A stretch of 64,000 nt of DNA, from contig NZ_SUMB01000002.1 of assembly GCF_005048155.1 (NCBI RefSeq), forward strand, positions 434,001 through 498,000, written 5' to 3'. The notes beneath the pieces were generated by a model. That model ran no database searches, was not told the DNA's origin, and saw only the letters and a program-made list of their open reading frames with translations. The DNA comes from Streptomyces piniterrae. Its GTDB lineage: Bacteria; Actinomycetota; Actinomycetes; Streptomycetales; Streptomycetaceae. Numbering within the stretch: the stretch's first letter is position 1; each line of letters begins with the position of its first letter. This document shows positions 57,549 to 64,000 of the stretch, piece by piece. The position numbers and the translations under genes were made by a program.

Positions 57549-59174
57549 ATGACGAACGATCACAAGGATGCGGCACAGGGCGGGAACCCGGGAGGGCCCG
57601 GGCCCGAGAAGGCTCCCGCGGCCGAGTTCGGTGCGACGAAGATCGCGGCAGCCGACCCGCGTTACGGGGACCTGGTGCGCGGTATGAACCAACGCTGGGT
57701 GGGGCGACCGGAATCCGTGCGCATGGTCGACTCGACCCAACAGGTCCTGGCCGTGGTTCAAGAAGCGGTCCGGGACGGCAAGAAACTCACGGTCCGCGGT
57801 GGCGGGCACTGTTATGAGGACTTCGTCTTCAATGCCGACACCCAGATAGTGCTCGACATGTCGGAGATGACCTCGGTCTACTACGACGAACGGTTTTCCG
57901 CGTTCGCGGTCGAGGCGGGCGCGACACTGCTCGATGTCTACGAGCGGCTGTACAAGGTGTGGGGCGTCACCGTTCCCGGCGGAATGTGCTATTCGGTGGG
58001 CGTGGGCGGTCATGTCAGCGGTGGCGGGTGGGGCATGCTCGCCCGCCAGCACGGCCTGGTCGTAGACCACCTGTACGCGGTCGAGGTCGTCGTGGTCGAC
58101 GCCCGCGGGAAGGTCCGTACGGTGGTCGCCACACGTGAGGAGTCCGACCCCAACCGGGAATTGTGGTGGGCCCACACCGGAGCCGGCGGCGGTAACTTCG
58201 GGGTGATTACCCGGTACTGGTTCCGCTCCCCGCACGCCAGGGGACGCAGACCGGAACAGGCCCTCATCAAGCCGCCGAGCGAGGTGTTAATCAGCGCCAT
58301 CGCCTGGTCCTGGGACGACATCACCAAGGAAGAGTTCACCAGGCTCACCCGCAATTACGCCGCCTGGCATGTGGCGGACGAAAACTCCGCGCCCGGCAGC
58401 GAGTACAGCGGGCTGATGAGTTCGCTCCTGCTCAACCACAAATCGAATGGCCAGATAGGGCTGGTGTCCGTGCTGGACGCCACGGCTCCGCACGCGGAGA
58501 AGCTGCTGGAGGCGTATATCGCGGCCGTCACCGAGGGCGTCGACATCGAGCACGGCCCCGTCACCAAGACGATGGGCGAGCACAAACCGATGCCGCAGTA
58601 CCACAAACCCCAGCGGATGCCGTGGCTACAGGCCACGCGGTACTTCGGCACCACCAACAACACACTGGTCGATCCGACGCTGCGTGCCGACTACAAGTCC
58701 GCCTACAACAAGCGCATGGTGACCGATCAGCAAATCGCGAAGATTTACCAGCACTTGGCGAATGCGGGCCTCAACAACCCCCGCGCCATGGTGCAGTTCA
58801 GTTCTTTCGGCTGCGCGGTGAACAGCGTGAAGCGGTCGGACACCGCGACCGTACACCGTGACTCGCGTTTCAAGCTGCTGTACCAGACGTACTGGAACAG
58901 TCCGGCCGACGACAAGGCGAACATCGCATGGCTCAGGGACTTCTACGAGGACGTGTACGCGCAAACGGGGGGTGTACCGGTCCTCGACGACACCACCGAC
59001 GGCTGCTACATCAACTACGCCGACATCGACCTCAACGACCCGCGGCGCAATAGGTCCGGAGTGCCGTGGCACACCCTGTATTTCGGGGACAACTATCCCC
59101 GGCTGCAGGACGTCAAGGCGAAGTGGGACCCGGGCAACCACTTCAGCCACGGGCAGTCGGTGCGTCTGCCGTAG
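57549..59174 (+). CDS. Bicovalent FAD-linked oxidase (berberine-bridge / AknOx type)
   Basis: 541 residues. FAD_binding_4 plus BBE layout. The two covalent flavin residues are both present: His87 in VRGGGHCYEDF and Cys147 in VPGGMCYSVGVGGH, with the same 60-residue spacing as in glucooligosaccharide oxidase and AknOx. LWWAHTGAGGGNFGVITRYWF and the C-terminal YFGDNYPRLQDVKAKWDPGNHFSH complete the family pattern. It oxidises an alcohol, sugar or phenolic centre with O2. There is no signal peptide, so a cytoplasmic tailoring role is more likely than an extracellular one. The ATG lacks a well-spaced ribosome site. Confidence 0.92.
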   Translation: MTNDHKDAAQGGNPGGPGPEKAPAAEFGATKIAAADPRYGDLVRGMNQRWVGRPESVRMVDSTQQVLAVVQEAVRDGKKLTVRGGGHCYEDFVFNADTQIVLDMSEMTSVYYDERFSAFAVEAGATLLDVYERLYKVWGVTVPGGMCYSVGVGGHVSGGGWGMLARQHGLVVDHLYAVEVVVVDARGKVRTVVATREESDPNRELWWAHTGAGGGNFGVITRYWFRSPHARGRRPEQALIKPPSEVLISAIAWSWDDITKEEFTRLTRNYAAWHVADENSAPGSEYSGLMSSLLLNHKSNGQIGLVSVLDATAPHAEKLLEAYIAAVTEGVDIEHGPVTKTMGEHKPMPQYHKPQRMPWLQATRYFGTTNNTLVDPTLRADYKSAYNKRMVTDQQIAKIYQHLANAGLNNPRAMVQFSSFGCAVNSVKRSDTATVHRDSRFKLLYQTYWNSPADDKANIAWLRDFYEDVYAQTGGVPVLDDTTDGCYINYADIDLNDPRRNRSGVPWHTLYFGDNYPRLQDVKAKWDPGNHFSHGQSVRLP

Positions 59175-59186
59175 GCCGGCACCGGC

Positions 59187-59263
59187 GAGACCCCCTCGCG
59201 TGGGTCTCGTCGCGGCTGGACGGTGATGTCGTCTCGCCCGGGGCTGGGCGCCCCGGGCGAGAC
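59187..59263. terminator. Two hairpins between convergent FAD oxidase and SDR genes
   Basis: Hairpin 1: GAGACCC (59187-59193) with 59202-59208, 8-base loop. Hairpin 2: GTCTCGCCCGGGGC (59231-59244) with 59250-59263, a perfect 14-bp stem and 5-base loop. They serve the oxidase on the plus strand and the SDR operon on the minus strand. Confidence 0.8.
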
Positions 59264-59286
59264 CACGGAGGAGAGCGGTTGGCGGC

Positions 59287-60030
59287 TCAGGCGCCGAAGC
59301 CGCCGTCGATGTCCAGGCTCGCGCCGGTCACGAACGCGGCCTCGGGGCCGGCGAGATAGGAGACCATTGCCGCTATCTCCTCGGACCTGCCGAACCGGTC
59401 CAAGGCCATCCAGCCGATCATGCTGCTGGACATCGGGCCGTCCGCGGGGTTGGCGTCTGTGTCGACCGGGCCGGGCTGGACGTTGTTGACGGTGATGCCG
59501 CGGGGGCCCAGTTCACGGGCCAGACCGCGGGTCAGCCCGGCCACCGCCGCCTTGGTCATGCCATAGACGGAACCACCGGGGAAGGGCATACGGTCGGCGT
59601 TGATACTGCCGATCGTAATGATGCGGCCGCCGTCCGGGAGATGCCTGAGCGCCTCCCGGATTCCCACGACCACGCCACGGATATTGACGTTGATCATCGT
59701 GTCGATGTTCTCGATGGGCAGTTCTTCCACCGGACCGAAGGTGCCGCCCCCGGCGTTGTTCACCAGGATGTCCAGGCCGCCCAGCGTCCGCACCGTCTCG
59801 TCGACGGCGGCCGCGATGTCCTCGTCGCTGCCGCTGTCGGCCTGGACGACCGTCGCACGTCCGCCCGCTGTGCGGATGCCGGCGGCGACCTCCTCGGCAC
59901 GGTCTTTGGAGTGGGAGTAGGTGAGCGCCACGGCGGCGCCATCGGCCGCCAATCGCTGTGCGATCGCCGCGCCGATGCCACGGGATGCCCCGGTGACCAG
60001 GGCGACCTTGCCGTTGAGCGTGTCCGTCAC
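59287..60030 (-). CDS. SDR-family oxidoreductase (FabG-like)
   Basis: 247 residues from a GTG at 60030 with GAGAGGA nine bases upstream. VTGASRGIGAAIAQRLAADGA, LVNNAGGGTFGPVEEL, catalytic Ser in TIGSINAD and Y-x3-K in VYGMTKAAVAG, QPGPVDTD: classical NADP-type SDR. It is 72 bases after the DHA2 transporter stop, in the same orientation, and is probably the last gene of the amidase-ligase-cupin-exporter unit. Confidence 0.92.
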   Translation of the reverse strand: MTDTLNGKVALVTGASRGIGAAIAQRLAADGAAVALTYSHSKDRAEEVAAGIRTAGGRATVVQADSGSDEDIAAAVDETVRTLGGLDILVNNAGGGTFGPVEELPIENIDTMINVNIRGVVVGIREALRHLPDGGRIITIGSINADRMPFPGGSVYGMTKAAVAGLTRGLARELGPRGITVNNVQPGPVDTDANPADGPMSSSMIGWMALDRFGRSEEIAAMVSYLAGPEAAFVTGASLDIDGGFGA

Positions 60031-60102
60031 GTGAAGTGTCCTCTCACAGTTTTTCGCTGGTGTTGCGATTGCTCTGATGGTTCGCCGGCTTGGTCCGGCG
60101 AA

Positions 60103-61626
60103 TCAGCTTTCTGCGGGGGCGCTGCCGCGCTCCGCGCTCGGCAGGAACAGGGCGACGACCGCGCCGACCACGCAGAGCCCCAATGTCCACCAGAAGGCGG
60201 CGCCGAAAGCCTCGGTGATCGGCCCGGCCAACTGGGGGGAGGTGGCGACCGAGGCGGAGGCACCGGTCCGGCCCACGCGGTCGGTGAGCTGTTGCTGGAC
60301 GACGACGGCGAGCAGTGCGGTGCCGACGGAGCCGCCCAGCTGGATGGAGGCGATCAGCGCGCTGCTGGCCCGGCCGGTGTTCTCCGGGGCGATGCTGGTG
60401 AACCCCGTGGACAGCGCCGGGGCGAGGGTGGTGCCCAGGCCGACACCGCGTATCAGAAGGGCGACGACGAGCAGTCCGGTGTCGTCGGCGGGGTCGAGCT
60501 GGGTGTACGCGAGGGTGCTGGCCGCCGCGAGGGCCATACCGGCAAGGACGACGGCGCGCGGGCCGAAGCGGGCGACGAGGCGTCCGACAGCGGGCAGGAT
60601 CAGTACGGTGCCGACGCCCTGCGGGGCGAGCAGCAGGCCGGAGGTCCATGCGTCGAAGCCGCCGGCCTGCTGGAAGAAGAGCGGGAGCAGGAACATCACG
60701 CCGTAGACCGAGGCGCCGAACAGGAAGGAGCCGAGGGCGGCGGCGGTGAACCGGCCGGTGGCGAACAGCCGCACATCGATGAGGGGGACACCCCGCATGC
60801 GGAGAGCGTGCACCACGTAGGCGATCAGCAGGACCGCGCCGACGGCGAACGAGATCAGCACGACCGGGGCGCCGACACCCCCGCCGGTGGCCAGCTGGGA
60901 GAAGCCGAGCAGCAGTCCCGCGAGGGCCGCGGGCAGCAGGGCGAGTCCGGTCACATCGAGCCGGGAGACGGCCCGCTGTTCACGGGGCGGGTCGGTGGGC
61001 AGGATGCGGTGGGCCATCACCGCGCAGAGCAGGCCCAGAGGCACGTTGAACCAGAACAGCCAGCGCCAGTCCAGGCTGTCCATCAGGACGCCGCCGATCA
61101 TGGGGCCGAAGACCGGGGCGAGCGTGATCGGGATCTGGATGAGGCTCAGTACGGTGGTGGCTCGTTTCGGGCCGGCCGCGCGGGCCAGCATCGTGAGCAT
61201 GATCGGTTCGAACATGGCGCCGCCGATGCCCTGGACGACGCGGGAACCGATCAGGGTCCCGACGGATGTGGCGACGGCGGCCAGGACACAGCCGATGAGG
61301 TAGACGACGAGGGACGCCTGCCAGAGGGCCTTCTCCCCGAACCGGTCCATCGCCCAGCCGGCGATCGGGATGGCGACGGCGATCGCCAGCAGATAGGCGG
61401 TGCTCACCCATTGCACGGTGGACAGGGACACCGAGAACACCTCGGACAGCCGCCCCATGCCCACCGACACGATCGTGGTGCTGAGCAGGGCGATGACGGC
61501 ACCGAGGGCCAGCGTCGAGCCGATGGGCAGCAGCCGCGTCTCCGCCGGTTCACCCCCCTCGGCGGGCCGATCTGGGATCGGAGCGCTGTCGACTTCCGGC
61601 GGTCGGGCCGCCGCGGTCTCTTCCAT
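60103..61626 (-). CDS. DHA2-family MFS exporter (EmrB/QacA type)
   Basis: 507 residues, about 14 membrane segments. The ATG at 61626 has GGAAGG six bases upstream. Motif A (GWAMDRFGEKALWQ), motif C in helix 5 (TLAPVFGPMIGGVLMDSLDWRWLFWFNVPLG) and ALIASIQLGGSVGTAL are as in drug:H+ antiporters. It exports hydrophobic compounds. In a unit with an amidase, an adenylating enzyme, a cupin and an SDR, it may export the product or protect against the substrate. Confidence 0.92.
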   Translation of the reverse strand: MEETAAARPPEVDSAPIPDRPAEGGEPAETRLLPIGSTLALGAVIALLSTTIVSVGMGRLSEVFSVSLSTVQWVSTAYLLAIAVAIPIAGWAMDRFGEKALWQASLVVYLIGCVLAAVATSVGTLIGSRVVQGIGGAMFEPIMLTMLARAAGPKRATTVLSLIQIPITLAPVFGPMIGGVLMDSLDWRWLFWFNVPLGLLCAVMAHRILPTDPPREQRAVSRLDVTGLALLPAALAGLLLGFSQLATGGGVGAPVVLISFAVGAVLLIAYVVHALRMRGVPLIDVRLFATGRFTAAALGSFLFGASVYGVMFLLPLFFQQAGGFDAWTSGLLLAPQGVGTVLILPAVGRLVARFGPRAVVLAGMALAAASTLAYTQLDPADDTGLLVVALLIRGVGLGTTLAPALSTGFTSIAPENTGRASSALIASIQLGGSVGTALLAVVVQQQLTDRVGRTGASASVATSPQLAGPITEAFGAAFWWTLGLCVVGAVVALFLPSAERGSAPAES

Positions 61627-61808
61627 CGTCACCTTCCGTGCGGTCAATGCGTTCCCTGCCGCGGGCTCCTCGCGTGGGCGCGTGGCAGGTGGGGACGTGT
61701 CGTTCAGTGCGGGCCTCGGGATTGCAGGCCACCAGACCGTCAGGCCGTCGGGGCAGTCCGGGGCGTCGGCAGAGTCCGGGTCGTCGGGCGGGCCGGCACC
61801 CCGCCGTG

Positions 61809-62333
61809 TCAGCCGGCAGGTTCTTCTCCCAGCTCCCAGCCGTAGCGCGAGCCGATCTCCGCGACATGCGGGAAGCGCTCCGGGGGCCATGGCTGCGGAT
61901 GTTCACCGGGCCTGGCCGGGTCGCCGGCTTCGAGGAAGAACTTGTCGAAGCCGGCCGGGGTGAACAGGAAGACCATCTTCGCCACATGCAGTCCGGTGTT
62001 CTTGAACCGATGGGTCACCCCGCGGGGTATGAAGACGAAGTCGCCCTGATGGGCGGTGAAGGTGCGTCCCGCGTCGAGGACTTCCAACTCGCCGGAGAGC
62101 AGGTAGTACGCCTCGTCCTCGAGGTTGTGCACATGTGCGGCCGGGCCGCAGCCGGGCGGCACGGAGGCCTCCAGGAAGGCCAGGGAACCACCGGTGTTCT
62201 CATGGCTCGCCTTGACGGTGTAGGTGTCGCCGTCGACCCAGACGGTGGGGCCCTGCCCCGCGGGGACGTGGAGTACCCGTTGGGGGCGCTCCGGGCGGTC
62301 CTCCCTTCCCTGCGTCAGCGTTGCCTCGGTCAT
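61809..62333 (-). CDS. Cupin-domain protein
   Basis: 174 residues. GGAGG precedes the ATG at 62333. One double-stranded beta-helix: PAAHVHNLEDEAYYLLSGELEVLDAG carries the metal ligands HxH...E, and FVFIPRGVTHRFKNTG the last His. This is the quercetin-dioxygenase-like cupin pattern; it may be a dioxygenase, isomerase or epimerase. It is 142 bases from the adenylating enzyme in the same direction. Confidence 0.88.
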   Translation of the reverse strand: MTEATLTQGREDRPERPQRVLHVPAGQGPTVWVDGDTYTVKASHENTGGSLAFLEASVPPGCGPAAHVHNLEDEAYYLLSGELEVLDAGRTFTAHQGDFVFIPRGVTHRFKNTGLHVAKMVFLFTPAGFDKFFLEAGDPARPGEHPQPWPPERFPHVAEIGSRYGWELGEEPAG

Positions 62334-62475
62334 GTGGTGGCCTCCAGCTCGGATGCGGTTTCGGAACGGATTCGGTGTGCTGCGGAGCGTCCGGTTCAGT
62401 GGAATTCACAGGGGAAACACCACCCGGGCCGAACGGGTTGCATCCCGGACCGACCGCCGGCCCGGAACGCCTCTT

Positions 62476-63699
62476 TCACACCGGCAGCGAGCCGCCGCGG
62501 CCGAGGTGACGGACGACCGTGCGGGCGGCGAGCTGCCGTTGGGCGGTGCCGGCCGTCAGGCTTCGTCGGTCGGCCGGCGGATCGAGCCGGCCGAGCAGCC
62601 TCAGCGCCCCGTCGGCCGGGTCGACCTCGACGAGGTCACGGGTGCACAGCCAGCCGCCGGGGTCGCGTCCGCCGTCGGCGAGGAAGCGCGCGGGAGGATC
62701 CTCCTGCGCGAGATACGGCGAGCCGGGCAGCCGTACCTGGAGCTCTCCGGAGACCAGCCTGATCTGGACGCCGGGTGCCGGGACGCCGACCGTGCCCGGC
62801 CCGTGCTCGCCCGCCGCGTCGACGGCGATGATCCCGGTCTCGGTCGTTCCGTACGCCTGGCCGACGCGCACTCCGAAGAGTTCGGCGAAGCGCCGGTGGA
62901 CCCGTCGGTCCAGGACGTCACCCGCGGAGATGGCCACCCTCAGGCGGGGCAGCGGCGGTGCGTCGTCCTGGGCGGCGAGGGCGGCGAAGTGCGCGGGCGC
63001 CCCGAGGACGGCGGCGATGTGATGGGTCCGGCAGGTGTCGAGCACCGACCGGGCGCCGGTGTCCGGGGCGAAGACCGGGACGGCGCCGGTGTTCATGGCG
63101 TGCAGCAGGCCGCCGATGAGCCCGAAGGAGTGCTCGGGCGGTGTGAGCAGCAGCGTCTTCTCGCCGTTGCGGGGCATGCCGCCGATCGCGCGGAACCGGC
63201 CGAGTTCGGTGGTGAGGGACCCGGGGGTCCGGCCGATGGCCTTGGCGATACCGGTGCTGCCGGAGGTGAACTGGACCAGGCAGTAAGGGGTCCTTGCCGG
63301 CCGGCCGCCGACCAGGCGGCGTACGAGCACCTCGCACTCGTCGTGGAAGGTGCCGGCGGCCCACCCCGGAGCGTCGAAGGAGAGGTGGTACTGGGGCCGG
63401 CAGCGGTCGAGGACGGCGCCCAGCTCGCGGCCGCGCAGACCGGGCCCCATGAGCATGACCTGGGCCCCGCACGACCACAGCGCGAGCAGCGCCCACATCT
63501 GGGTGAAGCTGCGGGCGCCCTGTAAGGCGACGGTATTGCCCTCCCTGATGCCGTACGACCGGAGCGTGTGCCGCAACGCCGCGACCTGGGTGCGCAGTTG
63601 ACCGTAGGTGACCGTGCGGCGGGCGGCCGCCCATGGAGCGTCGGTGGGGGGCCCGGCGAGCAGCCCGGCGCCCCACCAGTCGGTTTCCCGGAGCGTCAC
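62476..63699 (-). CDS. Adenylate-forming enzyme lacking the C-terminal subdomain
   Basis: 407 residues from a GTG at 63699, seven bases or fewer after the amidase stop. ANL core motifs: A3 P-loop FTSGSTG at 144-150, A5 YGTTETG at 283-289, A7 LCTRDLVEVD at 351-360 (Arg in place of the usual Gly) and the hinge LGRLD at 369-373. The normal C-terminal domain of about 110 residues, including the A10 lysine, is absent: only about 34 Arg/Ala-rich residues follow the hinge. It may still adenylate slowly, need a partner, or be decayed. Substrate unknown, probably a carboxylate. Confidence 0.85.
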   Translation of the reverse strand: MTLRETDWWGAGLLAGPPTDAPWAAARRTVTYGQLRTQVAALRHTLRSYGIREGNTVALQGARSFTQMWALLALWSCGAQVMLMGPGLRGRELGAVLDRCRPQYHLSFDAPGWAAGTFHDECEVLVRRLVGGRPARTPYCLVQFTSGSTGIAKAIGRTPGSLTTELGRFRAIGGMPRNGEKTLLLTPPEHSFGLIGGLLHAMNTGAVPVFAPDTGARSVLDTCRTHHIAAVLGAPAHFAALAAQDDAPPLPRLRVAISAGDVLDRRVHRRFAELFGVRVGQAYGTTETGIIAVDAAGEHGPGTVGVPAPGVQIRLVSGELQVRLPGSPYLAQEDPPARFLADGGRDPGGWLCTRDLVEVDPADGALRLLGRLDPPADRRSLTAGTAQRQLAARTVVRHLGRGGSLPV

Positions 63700-63705
63700 G
63701 GTGGT

Positions 63706-64000
63706 TCAGCCTTCCCGCTCGCGCCTGAGCTCCAGCCGCTGGTAGCCCTCGTGCCACGGGCGGCGGCGCTCCATGGCGGCGCAGGCCGCGACGACCTGCG
63801 GCTCGTCGAAACGCCGGGCGGCGACCTGGAGGCCCACCGGCAGGCCCGCCGGGGTGTAGCCGGCCGGGACCGTGGCGGCGGGGCTGCCGATGAAGTTGTA
63901 CAGGCCCGTCAGACACCATCCGACCAGCGGGTTGACGCGCTGTCCTGCGACCTCGGAGGGGCCCACGGTGGTGCGGTCGGGAGCGTTGGCGATCCGCGCC
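63706..64000 (-). CDS. Amidase-signature family enzyme, C-terminal part only
   Basis: The gene enters from beyond the window end; about 97 residues are visible. The sequence NFIGSPAATVPAGYTPAGLPVGLQVAARRFDEPQVVAACAAMER is the characteristic C-terminal block of amidase-signature hydrolases (GatA, aryl-acylamidase). The catalytic Ser-Ser-Lys part lies outside. It directly precedes the adenylating enzyme (six bases between stop and GTG), so the two are surely co-transcribed. Confidence 0.9.
   Translation of the reverse strand, partial: ARIANAPDRTTVGPSEVAGQRVNPLVGWCLTGLYNFIGSPAATVPAGYTPAGLPVGLQVAARRFDEPQVVAACAAMERRRPWHEGYQRLELRREREG

Overview
The window is GC-rich actinobacterial DNA, most likely a Streptomyces chromosome. 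Coding frames have strong third-position G/C, GTG and TTG starts are common, ribosome sites are GGAGG-like, and the contents fit the genus: Tat-type and Sec-type exported enzymes, a streptogrisin-type protease, the egtABCD ergothioneine operon, an ECF41 sigma factor and a CHAT/TPR protein. I see no rRNA, tRNA, CRISPR array, insertion sequence or phage integrase. Most gene ends carry perfect GC-rich hairpins without a U-tract, which is normal for these genomes.

Layout. 1-3.3 kb: a PLP enzyme (cut by the window edge), a BenE-type carrier and a short D-2-hydroxyacid dehydrogenase. 3.4-5.9 kb: amino-acid permease, dodecin and universal stress protein, all minus strand. 6.0-11.3 kb: a PAS/LuxR regulator divergent from a self-sufficient CYP102-type P450-reductase, then a FAD monooxygenase. 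11.4-15.4 kb: a small membrane protein with a tandem-repeat tail and a secreted cluster holding two unrelated PI-phospholipase C types around a membrane-anchored serine protease. 15.5-19.9 kb: egtABCD. 20.3-22.8 kb: an AlaA-like aminotransferase divergent from an HxlR regulator, then a HAD-type phosphatase. 22.8-27.9 kb: a CHAT/TPR protein whose catalytic core appears deleted, a GH18-like protein and an XRE regulator. 28.1-31.5 kb: a coupled operon of a quinone-oxidoreductase-type enzyme and two acyl-CoA dehydrogenases. 31.7-35.7 kb: a Gly-rich-tailed membrane protein, a divergent NlpC/P60-like protein and streptogrisin-type protease, and a thioesterase.

35.8-43.1 kb is the most coherent unexplained unit. 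A DeoR-type repressor diverges from a RbtT/DalT-like polyol permease, two different FGGY kinases, a histidine phosphatase and a D-2-hydroxyacid dehydrogenase. The genes overlap or nearly touch, and this looks like a catabolic operon for a polyol or polyol-derived acid that I cannot name. 43.1-46.2 kb holds a secreted propeller-like protein, an SDR, a metallophosphoesterase and a VOC protein. 46.2-49.9 kb is a three-gene overlapping operon (MDR, alpha/beta hydrolase, SDR) divergent from a LysR regulator with a perfect dyad between them. 50.2-51.3 kb is a DUF2235 hydrolase.

51.7-53.4 kb holds an ECF41 sigma factor and its carboxymuconolactone-decarboxylase-type partner, with an exact ECF41 promoter in front of the partner gene. 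Beyond lie a frameshifted small gene, an ornithine-cyclodeaminase homologue, an unknown protein, an Ada-like/Tag fusion glycosylase, a bicovalent-FAD oxidase and, on the minus strand to the window end, a probable operon running amidase, truncated adenylation enzyme, cupin, DHA2 exporter and SDR. These last genes look like small-molecule tailoring or degradation functions.
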